DNA from: Poriferisodalis sp963663635
GTDB taxonomy: Bacteria; Actinomycetota; Acidimicrobiia; Acidimicrobiales; Poriferisodalaceae
Reading direction: 5' to 3'
NCBI GenBank assembly: GCA_963663635.2
Contig: CAXXMY010000009.1
Coordinates: 62,001 to 126,000, forward strand
DNA: 64,000 bases
In this document: positions 26,860 to 34,643 of the stretch, piece after piece
Position numbering within the stretch: position 1 is the stretch's first letter
Layout: the number at the start of each line of letters is the position of its first letter
The notes under the pieces: generated by a model
Databases searched by the model: none
What the model was told of the DNA's origin: nothing
Seen by the model: only the letters and a program-made list of their open reading frames with translations
Made by a program: the position numbers and the translations under genes

Positions 26860-27684
26860 ATGACGGATCCTTCTTACAAGGGCCCTGTGCCCGACATCTC
26901 AGACCCCGATGCAGCTGCCACGTACCGGCTCGACGGGCACATCGCCACGATCACCTACAACCGGCCCGAGGCGATGAACGCCATCAACGGCGACATGCGG
27001 CAATGCCTGAATGCGGCTTGGATGGAATTCTACAACGACCCCGACGCCTGGGTCGCGATCATGACCGGCTCGGGCCGGGCGTACTGCGCTGGCGCCGATT
27101 TGCGCGACCCGACCCGCGGCTCGGCGGGGATCTGGTCGGGTTCGTACTTCGAGATTCCGACCATCAACAGTCTCGAGAGCGGTCTTGAGTTGTGGAAGCC
27201 GATCATCGCCGCAGTGAACGGCGCATGCATCGGCTACGGCCTGACGGGCGCGTTGGTAGCGGATTTTCTGATCGCGTCCGACCGCGCCCTGTTCGGCATG
27301 CCCGAAGTGAAGATCGGCGTGCCGACGATCGTCGGCTCGATGCGCATGCCGCACAAGATCGGTTGGGCCAACGCCATGGAGATCCTGCTGACCGGCGACA
27401 ACATCGATGCAGAACGGGCACGCGAGATGGGTCTGGCATGGAAGGTCGTGGCACACGACTCGCTGATGGACGAGGCACGCTCGCTGGCCGAGCGGCTCTG
27501 TCAGGGAGCGCCGTTGGCGGTACGGGCCGTCAAGGAAGTGGCGTGGCGCAGCCAGCGCATGGGCTGGACCGAGGCCTTGCGCATGGGCGAAGCGATCCGC
27601 AGGATCGTAGGCGACAGCGAGGACGCCAAAGAAGGAGGCCGGGCCTTCTTCGAAAAGCGCCCGCCGGAATGGACCGGCGCCTGA
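26860..27684 (+). CDS. Enoyl-CoA hydratase/isomerase family protein
   Basis: 274 aa from ATG 26860. Crotonase fold: ITYNRPEAMNAINGDM, oxyanion-hole segments SGRAYCAGADLRDP and NGACIGYGLTGALVADFLIAS, and GMPEVKIGVP. The usual first catalytic Glu of hydratases is not obvious in the second oxyanion segment, where GYGLTGALVA replaces the common GGGxELAL, so it may be an isomerase, thioesterase or other crotonase member. It is divergent from the broken HpaB gene, and the two could have shared a degradation pathway for an aromatic or terpenoid substrate; that is inference. Confidence 0.87.
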   Translation: MTDPSYKGPVPDISDPDAAATYRLDGHIATITYNRPEAMNAINGDMRQCLNAAWMEFYNDPDAWVAIMTGSGRAYCAGADLRDPTRGSAGIWSGSYFEIPTINSLESGLELWKPIIAAVNGACIGYGLTGALVADFLIASDRALFGMPEVKIGVPTIVGSMRMPHKIGWANAMEILLTGDNIDAERAREMGLAWKVVAHDSLMDEARSLAERLCQGAPLAVRAVKEVAWRSQRMGWTEALRMGEAIRRIVGDSEDAKEGGRAFFEKRPPEWTGA

Positions 27685-27690
27685 CGCAGT

Positions 27691-27711
27691 CGCCTGTCGC
27701 CTGTCGCCTGT
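27691..27711. repeat. Three tandem copies of a 7-bp unit (CGCCTGT)
   Basis: CGCCTGT repeats three times without change in the 47-bp space between two convergent genes, followed by the near-copy CGCACGG. Typical slippage-prone sequence; no function inferred. Confidence 0.75.
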
Positions 27712-27731
27712 CGCACGGTGACGCGGCGTGG

Positions 27732-28562
27732 CTAGCTGATGAGGGTCAGGCGGGCGACGAGGTCGGTGCCGAAGCCGGTGAGGATCGCCAAGTAGAGCAG
27801 CCCCGTGGCGGCCATGACGGCTGAGTACTCGCGTTCTCGAAGGGCGGCGACGGTGACGCCGGCGAGGGCGATAGTGGTGATCGCGCAGGCCGACCAAAAC
27901 CAACCCAGCAGTCCGCCATAGCCGTCGTCGATGCTGCCCGAGAAAACCGAGAGCATTCCGGTGGGGATCAGCAGCAGCCCTACCTCGATCGGCCATACCG
28001 ACGCCAAGTGCCGAACCAGCTCGCGCAATGGCTCGCGCCGCAGGCCCGGCTGCACCAGATACCAGTGGCCAAGCAGCATGGCGTCAGTCACGACACCCAA
28101 AAAGGCCGCTCCCGCACCCAGACGCGCCAGGTGCAAGACCGTGGTCACATCGCCCGGGGAAGCCAACGCCGCCGCCACGACGCCGACCGCTCCCAGCAGC
28201 GGCGCCGGTAGATCCCAACGCGTGTCGAAACCTTCGACACTCCGCACGCCCTGCATGCCGAACGCGGGTCCGGGCTCGTCGTCAGATGAGGCGGCGGCCG
28301 GCGGCCGCAGGGTCGAGCGCACCAGCGCTGCCGCCGCTGCGACGGCCATGGCGATGCACGCTGCGTCGCGCACGCCGTTCGGCTGGAACACGAGACCGGT
28401 CACGGCGCCGGCAGCGGCGATCGTCATGTAGATCGAGCGCACCAGCCATCCATAACCCAGGCCCACCTCGCGTCGGCGAGTGGTGACCCACAGGTAGGCG
28501 AGACCGCCCGCGGCCCATTGGCACAGCACGGTCGCTATATCGACTGGCGCGCCCTCGCTCAT
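27732..28562 (-). CDS. Polytopic membrane protein, function unknown
   Basis: 276 aa from ATG 28562; the open frame upstream is antisense to the lipoyl synthase and is ignored. About eight hydrophobic helices: VLCQWAAGGLAYLWV, IYMTIAAAGAVTGLVF, AACIAMAVAAAAALV, LLGAVGVVAAALA, VLHLARLGAGAAFLGVV, WPIEVGLLLIPTGMLSVF, CAITTIALAGVTVAAL and AVMAATGLLYLAIL. A His in DAMLLGHWYLVQPGL, inside a predicted helix, could bind a ligand. Lies just after the lipA part of the fusion gene on the same strand. I do not recognise the family. Confidence 0.72.
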   Translation of the reverse strand: MSEGAPVDIATVLCQWAAGGLAYLWVTTRRREVGLGYGWLVRSIYMTIAAAGAVTGLVFQPNGVRDAACIAMAVAAAAALVRSTLRPPAAASSDDEPGPAFGMQGVRSVEGFDTRWDLPAPLLGAVGVVAAALASPGDVTTVLHLARLGAGAAFLGVVTDAMLLGHWYLVQPGLRREPLRELVRHLASVWPIEVGLLLIPTGMLSVFSGSIDDGYGGLLGWFWSACAITTIALAGVTVAALREREYSAVMAATGLLYLAILTGFGTDLVARLTLIS

Positions 28563-28590
28563 CGTCGTGCAGCTCCGTTGGACGCCGGCG

Positions 28591-30264
28591 CTATGCCACT
28601 GACGGCGCCACGGCGTCGGCGGAGCGCACAGCGAGCTGCACGGCCGACGCCGACTCGCCGGCGTGGTAGCTGGATCGAGTGAGGGGGCTGGATTCGACGT
28701 GTGTGATGCCCAACGTCTCGCCCACGTCGCGCCAACGGTCGAAGGCTGCGGGTGCGACCCAGCGTGCGACGGGGATGTGATGGCTGGTCGGACGCAGGTA
28801 CTGGCCGATTGTGACGATCTGCACACCGATCGCTGCGAGGTCGGCGAGCGTGGCATCCACCTCGTCGTCGCGTTCGCCCATGCCGACGATGATGCCGGAC
28901 TTGGTGAGGTGGCCCGCAGCGGCACTGCGCGCCAGCACGGCGAGGCTGCGCGCATACCCAGCCGACGGACGTACAGCCCGCTGCAGGCGAGGCACCGTCT
29001 CGATGTTGTGGTTGAGGATGTCGGGTCCCGCGTCAAGCACGGTCGCCAGCGCGGCTTCGTCGCCTCCGAAGTCCGGTATCAGCACTTCGACCGCGGTCGA
29101 AGGCGAACGCAGTTTGACGGCGGTGATGGTCGCGGCGAATGCCGTTGCACCGCCGTCGGCGAGATCGTCGCGGGCGACTGCCGTCACGACGGCGTGGGTC
29201 AGGCCCATCTGTGTGACTGCGTCGGCGACGCGACGCGGCTCGTCAGCGTCGAGCGCGAGCGGATGACGTGTATCGACCAGGCAGAACCCGCAGGCCCGGG
29301 TGCATCGCTCGCCGTTGATCATGAACGTGGCGGTGCCCGCACCCCAGCACTCGAAGATGTTCGGGCAGCCCGCCTCCTCGCACACTGTGGCCAGGTCGTG
29401 CTCTCGCATGACCTTGCGCAGCCGCAGGTAGCCCTCGTTGGCGTCCATGCGAGCACGCAGCCACGGAGGCTTGCGCTCAGCGAGACCGATGCCGCCGTTC
29501 ACACCCGCTTCTGTCAACCGGGCGCGGCTGCGAGGCGTCGGTACCGGCACGCCGCCCGGACCGAGTCCGCGGCTGAAGGCGCTGAGATCGCTGGGCCGGT
29601 GACGCCAGGCCACATCAGCCCGCTCGTACCCGCAGTCGCCCCATTTCGCAGCCGAGGCGGCAGTGACAGCGTCGACGACATCGCGCATCGTCGCGCTATT
29701 CCCCTCGGCGCGCAGCGAGGTAGGTGCGTATTCACGGATGCCGCAGGGAATGATCCGCTCGAACCAAGCGAGATCGGGATCGACGTTGAGGGCGAAGCCG
29801 TGCATGGTGCGGCCGCGGCGGAGCCGCACTCCGATCGCCGCGATCTTGCGCGGCGTGCCGTCGACGTCGACCCACACTCCCGGATAGCCGCGCAGCCGGC
29901 CACAGCCTGCTAGCCCTACTTCGGCCAGCGCGTCGATGAGCACCTGCTCGAGATCGTTGACGTAGGCGGCTGATTCGGAAAGACCGCCGCCGCGACGCCC
30001 GGGCAATGTCAGGATCGGGTAGCCGGTGAGCTGGCCAGGCCCGTGATAGGTGTAGTCGCCACCTCGCTCGACACGCTCATGGTCAGCGCCGACGTCGACC
30101 GGTTTGACGAGCAGGTTGGACTCGTTCGCATTCGGTCCGGCGGTGAAGACGTGGTCGTGCTCGAGCAGCAGGAGGTGGTCGAAGGGGCTGTGACAAAAGA
30201 GCCGACGCTGCAGGTCCAGCGCTTCGCGGTAGCGAACCCGCCCGAGCCAGCGGACTCGCAGCAC
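28591..30264 (-). CDS. lipBA: LipB-LipA fusion: octanoyltransferase plus lipoyl synthase
   Basis: A single uninterrupted 557-aa frame. Residues 1-225 are LipB: GGDYTYHGPGQLTGYPIL, RKIAAIGVR (catalytic Lys) and IIPCGI (catalytic Cys); it moves octanoyl from ACP to a lipoyl domain. Residues about 265-557 are LipA: auxiliary-cluster Cys in CEEAGCPNIFEC, radical-SAM CTRACGFC, and the C-terminal RSSY motif; it inserts two sulfurs. The join (about 225-265) is a short Arg/Pro-rich linker. Normally these are two adjacent genes. Start GTG 30264 follows GAGGG. The gene directly follows the E2 gene, whose lipoyl domain is the substrate of both halves. Confidence 0.9.
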   Translation of the reverse strand: MLRVRWLGRVRYREALDLQRRLFCHSPFDHLLLLEHDHVFTAGPNANESNLLVKPVDVGADHERVERGGDYTYHGPGQLTGYPILTLPGRRGGGLSESAAYVNDLEQVLIDALAEVGLAGCGRLRGYPGVWVDVDGTPRKIAAIGVRLRRGRTMHGFALNVDPDLAWFERIIPCGIREYAPTSLRAEGNSATMRDVVDAVTAASAAKWGDCGYERADVAWRHRPSDLSAFSRGLGPGGVPVPTPRSRARLTEAGVNGGIGLAERKPPWLRARMDANEGYLRLRKVMREHDLATVCEEAGCPNIFECWGAGTATFMINGERCTRACGFCLVDTRHPLALDADEPRRVADAVTQMGLTHAVVTAVARDDLADGGATAFAATITAVKLRSPSTAVEVLIPDFGGDEAALATVLDAGPDILNHNIETVPRLQRAVRPSAGYARSLAVLARSAAAGHLTKSGIIVGMGERDDEVDATLADLAAIGVQIVTIGQYLRPTSHHIPVARWVAPAAFDRWRDVGETLGITHVESSPLTRSSYHAGESASAVQLAVRSADAVAPSVA

Positions 30265-30311
30265 CTATCGCCCTCGTGTCACCGCGCCGGTCGGCGCAGT
30301 CGGGGTGCACC

Positions 30312-31685
30312 TCACAGCTCGGCACCCCAGTCGTGGTCTTCCAGCATTTGCTTGATGTGGCCCAAGAAGCCCGCTGCGTAGCTGCCGTCGAAGGCCCGGT
30401 GGTCCCACCCCATCGCGAGATGCCCGACCGAATGCACCACGATGCTCTCGTTGCCGAATCGGTCGGTCGTTACGACTGGGCGTCTGGCGACACCGTCGGT
30501 CGACAACACCGCCACTTGGGGCTGGTTGATGATTGCCGCGGTGGTGTAGGTGCCAAACGAGCCGTTGTTCGAGATCGTGAACGTGCCACCCGAGATGTCG
30601 TCAGGAGCTAGGCGGCGCTCGCGGGCGCGCTGAGCCAGTTCGTTCATGGCGCGGGCGATGCCGCGCACGCTGAGCGAGTCTGCGTCACGCAGCACCGGGA
30701 CGATCAGGCCGTCATAGTTCAGGTCGACGGCGACGCCGACATTGCGGCGACGGTGTAGCCGCAACCCGCCGTCGGAGACTGACGCATTCAGGCGTGGCCA
30801 ATGCCCCAACGCGTCCACCACTGAGGCAACGATGAACGGCAGGTAGGTCAGGCTGTAGCCCTCGGCAGCCCGCCATGCCTCACGGTGCGCACGTCGCACC
30901 TGCTCGACGTTCTCGTAGTCGACCTCCATGACCGTGAGTGCATGCGGCGAGATCGACACGGACCGCACCATGTGCTCGCCGGTCCGTCGCCGGATGTTGG
31001 TAAAGGGTTCGAAGCGAGAGTCACCGTCGGTCCATTCAGCCGCCGCCGCGGCAGCCACGGGGGCAGGCACCACGGGCCGGGCCCGCGTCGACGGGGCCGC
31101 AGCATCCGGAGTCGACGCCGATGCGACTGGACCGTCCCGCAGACCGGATCGTCCGAGCTCGTCGATGACATCGAGCACGTCGGAGCGCGTGATGCGCCCG
31201 CCGACACCCGTGCCGACGAGAGTGGCCGAATCCAGATTGTGCTCACGTACCAGGCGTCGCACGACCGGTGACAGCAGTCGCCCGTTGCCCGCGTCCGCAG
31301 GGTCTTCGGGCGAGCGTTCGGGCGGCGTGCCAGCCGCGGCGTGCGCGGGTGCGACGATCGGCGACGGATCAGGTGCGGGCTGTGGTGCCTGTTGTGTCGC
31401 TGCCACGGGTACCGGTGCGGGCCCCGCAGCGTCGGCAACCGGCGCGTCGTGCGAGACCTCGACGATCGCGAGCACTGTGCCCACGTCGACCGTGTCTCCC
31501 TCGGGTACCAGGATCTCGGTGATCACTCCCGTCATCGGCGAGGGCACCTCGCTGTCCACCTTGTCGGTGGAGACCTCGTAGAGCGTCTCGTCGACCGCTA
31601 TGGCATCGCCCACGCCCTTGAACCAGCGTGTGATCGTGCCCTCGGTGACCGTCTCGCCGAGCTTCGGCAGCACCAAGTCAGCCAT
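30312..31685 (-). CDS. Dihydrolipoamide acyltransferase (E2) of 2-oxoacid dehydrogenase complex
   Basis: 457 aa. One N-terminal lipoyl domain (residues 1-78, lipoylated Lys in YEVSTDKVDSE), an Ala/Pro linker, a peripheral subunit-binding domain (SPVVRRLVREHNLD ... GGRITRSDVLDVID, about 135-170), and the catalytic acetyltransferase domain with GGTFTISNNGSFG and the active-site His in WDHRAFDGSYAAGFL. The DHRAFDG form is shared with mycobacterial DlaT, which serves pyruvate and branched-chain complexes; succinyl transfer (SucB) is an alternative. Order E3-E2-LipBA on this strand and aceE nearby favour a pyruvate dehydrogenase role. Confidence 0.9.
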   Translation of the reverse strand: MADLVLPKLGETVTEGTITRWFKGVGDAIAVDETLYEVSTDKVDSEVPSPMTGVITEILVPEGDTVDVGTVLAIVEVSHDAPVADAAGPAPVPVAATQQAPQPAPDPSPIVAPAHAAAGTPPERSPEDPADAGNGRLLSPVVRRLVREHNLDSATLVGTGVGGRITRSDVLDVIDELGRSGLRDGPVASASTPDAAAPSTRARPVVPAPVAAAAAAEWTDGDSRFEPFTNIRRRTGEHMVRSVSISPHALTVMEVDYENVEQVRRAHREAWRAAEGYSLTYLPFIVASVVDALGHWPRLNASVSDGGLRLHRRRNVGVAVDLNYDGLIVPVLRDADSLSVRGIARAMNELAQRARERRLAPDDISGGTFTISNNGSFGTYTTAAIINQPQVAVLSTDGVARRPVVTTDRFGNESIVVHSVGHLAMGWDHRAFDGSYAAGFLGHIKQMLEDHDWGAEL

Positions 31686-31718
31686 TGAACGGCCTCGTTC
31701 GCGGGCTGCGGTGCGGCC

Positions 31719-33206
31719 TCATCCGTGCAGCCCCCGCCCGGTTAGCGACAGCATCGTCTCGCCGAAGAGCTCCGACAGCGTGGGGTGGGGCTGGACCAGC
31801 TCCGCCACCTCGCTGACGGTGGCTTCCCAGTTGACCGCCAAGTAGCCCTGACCGATCTGTTCGGTCACCCACGGTCCCATCATGTGAACGCCCAGGATGC
31901 GCCCAGCGGTGCCATCGGCATTGCGCTCGGCAACGACCTTCACCAAGCCATCGGTGTCGTTCACGATCATGGCGCGCGAGTTACCCGTATAGCGGTGCTT
32001 GGACGTGACCACGTCAAAGCCGGCATCGGTGGCTGCCGCCTCGGACAGCCCCGCAAACGCCACCTCGGGATGGCAGTAGATCGCCCACGGCACGTTGCGG
32101 TAGTCGACCGGTGCGGGATCCTCGCCCAGGATGTCCTTGACGGCCACCATCGCCTCCGCGAAGCCGACATGCGCAAGCTGCGGAGTGTTGATCAAGTCGC
32201 CGATTGCATACACGCCCGGCATCGACGTGCGGCAGAGCTCGTCAGCAACCACGAAACCGCGGTCGTCTACCGACACTTCGGTGCCGTCAAGCCCGAGATG
32301 GTCCGCGAACGGCCGACGCCCCACCGAGACCACCACCGCGTCCACCTCCAATTCGGCGGTGTCGCCGTCTGCGGAAGCTGCGCTCGTGTACTGCACGGTG
32401 GTGCCGCCTCCACCGAGCGGCAAGTGTCCGGTGACCTGACAGCCCGTACGTACCGTGATGCCCCGCTTGGCGAAGGCCCGGGTCAGTGCTTTTGAGATGT
32501 CGGTGTCGACGCCGGGAATGATCTGCGGGGCGTATTCGAGCACGGTCACCTCGGCGCCGAGGTCGGCGAGCATCGAAGCAAACTCGCAGCCGATGGCTCC
32601 GCCGCCGATCACTGCAACGCTGCGTGGCACCTCGTCGAGCGCCAACACCTCGTCCGACGTCATCACGCGTGTCCCGTCGCGTTCGAAACCGGGCAACATG
32701 ATCGGCACAGATCCCGCGGCCAACAGCACATGGTCTGCCTGCAGCGTCTGGGTGCCTGCACTATCAGACCCATCGGCAGACCCATCGGCAGACCCATCGG
32801 CAGAGCCATTGGCCTCGACGATCACCGTCCTGTCGGCTCCCATGCGGCCGGTGCCCTCGAACACGGCCACCTTGCGCCGCTTGAGCAGGCCCCGTACACC
32901 TGCTTCGAGCCCGTCGACGATCCGCTGCTTGCGGGCCTGCGAAACACCGAAGTCCAGATCGGGCGGCTCGACATTGACGCCGAACTCAGCGGCGCTGTTG
33001 ACCGTGCGCCACACGGCCGCCGTCTCGAGCAGTTCTTTGGCGGGGATGCAGCCTCGGTGCAAGCAGGTACCGCCCAGCCGGTCTCGCTCCACGAGCGCTG
33101 CGCGCAGGCCCGCTGCGCCGGCGTAGAGCGCCGCCGCGTAGCCAGCGGGGCCGCCGCCCACCACCACGAGGTCGAATACTTCGGTCTCGTTCGCACTATC
33201 GGTCAT
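31719..33206 (-). CDS. lpd: Dihydrolipoamide dehydrogenase (E3)
   Basis: 495 aa. FAD motif VVGGGPAGYAAALYAGAAG, intact redox pair in GGTCLHRGCIPAKELL, NAD motif VIGGGAIGCEFASMLADLG, YAIGDLINTPQLAH, and the C-terminal His-Glu (HPTLSE). It reoxidises E2-bound dihydrolipoamide with NAD+. Near residues 137-148 there is a low-complexity insertion of repeated Gly-Ser-Ala-Asp units, encoded by a 12-bp tandem repeat, in a surface-exposed part of the FAD domain. Followed 33 bp later by the E2 gene. Confidence 0.93.
   Translation of the reverse strand: MTDSANETEVFDLVVVGGGPAGYAAALYAGAAGLRAALVERDRLGGTCLHRGCIPAKELLETAAVWRTVNSAAEFGVNVEPPDLDFGVSQARKQRIVDGLEAGVRGLLKRRKVAVFEGTGRMGADRTVIVEANGSADGSADGSADGSDSAGTQTLQADHVLLAAGSVPIMLPGFERDGTRVMTSDEVLALDEVPRSVAVIGGGAIGCEFASMLADLGAEVTVLEYAPQIIPGVDTDISKALTRAFAKRGITVRTGCQVTGHLPLGGGGTTVQYTSAASADGDTAELEVDAVVVSVGRRPFADHLGLDGTEVSVDDRGFVVADELCRTSMPGVYAIGDLINTPQLAHVGFAEAMVAVKDILGEDPAPVDYRNVPWAIYCHPEVAFAGLSEAAATDAGFDVVTSKHRYTGNSRAMIVNDTDGLVKVVAERNADGTAGRILGVHMMGPWVTEQIGQGYLAVNWEATVSEVAELVQPHPTLSELFGETMLSLTGRGLHG
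32765..32811. repeat. 12-bp tandem repeat inside lpd (about four units)
   Basis: The + strand unit CAGACCCATCGG occurs three times in a row, followed by a degenerate fourth (CAGAGCCATTGG). It is in frame and encodes repeated Gly-Ser-Ala-Asp in the E3 protein. Copy number changes by slippage would keep the reading frame. Confidence 0.85.
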
Positions 33207-33294
33207 CGCGCGTCGAGAGTAACGCCGCTCGGCAGAATTGTTCGTCCGCCCCGCCTCATGGGCGTTCGCAAGGTCCTCGCATCCGTCGAGCGTC

Positions 33295-33387
33295 TCAGAA
33301 CGCCACCAACACTCGTACTGCGAATGCGACGAGAATCACGATCGCCGTGACCATGGCCGTTGCGATCAACGCCCGGGTGCTCACCAT
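33295..33387 (-). CDS. Possible 30-aa single-helix membrane microprotein
   Basis: ATG 33387 to TGA 33295. The product starts MVSTRALIATAMVTAIVILV and ends with AFAVRVLVAF: almost entirely one hydrophobic helix with a short polar N-terminus. It lies in the 241-bp gap between lpd and the thioredoxin-like lipoprotein gene. There is no clear Shine-Dalgarno site; TACATT lies 4 nt upstream. The case rests on composition alone, so it is a weak call. The rest of the gap shows nothing else. Confidence 0.3.
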   Translation of the reverse strand: MVSTRALIATAMVTAIVILVAFAVRVLVAF

Positions 33388-33447
33388 GCCGAATGTACCC
33401 ACCGTCGCGGCCGGGACCCCTGCCGTGACCGCAGTAGGATCGCCACG

Positions 33448-34122
33448 GTGACTGTGCGTCTACACCGCGCCCGAACGGCGCTGGTTGGCTCCATTGCAAC
33501 CGTCGGTCTTCTCGCTGGCGTCCTCAGCGGCTGCGGCGCAAGCGACGACTCGGCGGACGATGAGGCCCCTGCTGCAGCGGCTGCGCCGACAGCAACTGCG
33601 GCCGTTACTGCGAGCGTGGACCCTGGTGACGATTCCGCCGGCGGTTCCGATGACGATGCGAGCCAGGCTGCGGCTGCCACGCCGGCGACGACAGCAGCCA
33701 GCGCCGCCCCTGCCGAGACCCGGCCTGAGGTCCTGCTGCTCAACACTCAGCAGCTCGACGGGCAGCAGTTCAACCTTGCGGCTGCAGCCGGCAACGACGT
33801 TCTGGTGTGGTTCTGGGCCCCGTGGTGACCGAGCTGCCGTCGAGAAGCTCCTGCGGTCGCAGAGCTGAAGGCAGAGCACGGAGACAACCTCCTCCTCGTG
33901 GGCATACCCGGAGGGGACTCACTTGACGCGTTCAATGGCTTTGTGTCGGCGCACGGTCTTGAAGACATCCCTCAGATCCCCGACGAGACCGGCGATCTGT
34001 GGAGACAATTCGGCGTGAGTTCGCAGCCGCGCTGGGTGCTCGTGCGTGCTGACGGCAGCGTCGAGCGCGGTGGCGGGGGCATTCCCGGCGACATCGTCGA
34101 CGACGCTCTTTCGCCGGCCTGA
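33448..34122 (+). CDS. Candidate selenoprotein: TlpA/DsbE-like thioredoxin-fold lipoprotein with in-frame UGA at the first active-site Cys
   Basis: GTG 33448 gives a lipoprotein signal (hydrophobic VGSIATVGLLAGVL, lipobox SGC near residue 29) and an Ala/Asp-rich linker to about residue 98. The thioredoxin fold follows: VLVWFWAPW, then TGA at 33826-33828 (codon 127), then PSCRREAPAVAEL and on, with no other stop, to TGA 34120-34122. Relatives such as mycobacterial DsbE/Mpt53 have WAPWCPTCR here, so UGA replaces the first Cys of CxxC. The C-terminal part, with the cis-Pro region SSQPRWVLVRADG, is well preserved. A hairpin follows the UGA. Read as Sec: 224 aa, UPSC active site. Read as stop: a 126-aa fragment, i.e. 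a fresh pseudogene. No sel genes lie in the window. Confidence 0.7.
33846..33866 (+). promoter_or_regulatory. SECIS-like hairpin downstream of the in-frame UGA
   Basis: CTGC (33851-33854) pairs with GCAG (33859-33862) around the loop GGTC (33855-33858). AGCT (33846-33849) pairs with AGCT (33863-33866), leaving C33850 bulged on the 5' side. The loop begins 26 nt after the UGA, begins with G and contains U. Bacterial SECIS elements as I recall them have a loop with an early G about 16-37 nt after the UGA, and E. coli fdhF has a GGUCU loop with a 5'-side bulge. Hairpins are common in GC-rich DNA, so this is supportive only. Confidence 0.5.
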
Positions 34123-34136
34123 AAGCAACCAGCCCA

Positions 34137-34616
34137 ATGAGCGAACAGCAAAGCGTCAGCGTCGAGCGGCTCATCGATGCGCCGGCGGAGCGCATCTTCG
34201 ATGTGCTGGCTGATCCCAGCCGGCATTGCGAGATTGACGGCTCGGGGAGCCTCGTGCGGATGACCAGCTCGCACACCCGCCTGGCGCTCGGCAGCACCTT
34301 CTCGATGCGCGTGCGGCTCGGCGTCACCTACCCCACCAAGAATCGGGTCCTCGAATATGAGGAAAACCGGTTGATCGCTTGGGCGCACTGGAACGGGCAT
34401 CGCTGGCGATACGAGCTCGAGCCTCAGGACGACGGCGGCACGCTGGTGCGCGAAACCTTCGTCTGGGGAACAGCACGCTGGCCGCGTCTCATGGAACTCA
34501 CGGGCAGTGACACGAAGAACGTGCCGTCCATGGAAGCCACGCTCGAGCGGTTGGCTGCAGTTGTCGAGACGGCTCCACCCGCGATTGCTGAGGAAACCCC
34601 CGACGAAGCCGCCTGA
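34137..34616 (+). CDS. SRPBCC-family protein
   Basis: 159 aa; begins 14 nt after the thioredoxin-like gene. Opens with VERLIDAPAERIFDVLADPS, the standard first strand and helix of the START/SRPBCC ligand-binding fold, and has WAHWNGHRWRYELEPQDDGGTLVRETF typical of the polyketide-cyclase/AHSA1-like subgroup. Binds a hydrophobic ligand in most characterised members; none can be named here. Closely following the thioredoxin-like gene, it may be co-transcribed with it. Confidence 0.82.
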   Translation: MSEQQSVSVERLIDAPAERIFDVLADPSRHCEIDGSGSLVRMTSSHTRLALGSTFSMRVRLGVTYPTKNRVLEYEENRLIAWAHWNGHRWRYELEPQDDGGTLVRETFVWGTARWPRLMELTGSDTKNVPSMEATLERLAAVVETAPPAIAEETPDEAA

Positions 34617-34643
34617 GCAGCTTGCCCCCATGGCAGGCAACCG

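Noticed and set aside
32765..32811. Tandem 12-bp repeats considered as a CRISPR-like array
   Set aside because: No spacers, unit too short, and in frame within lpd.
33898..34122. Separate small gene starting MGIPGGDSLDAF
   Set aside because: It is the continuous frame of the thioredoxin-like protein beyond the UGA, and the region before it encodes the rest of the fold; no ribosome site is present.
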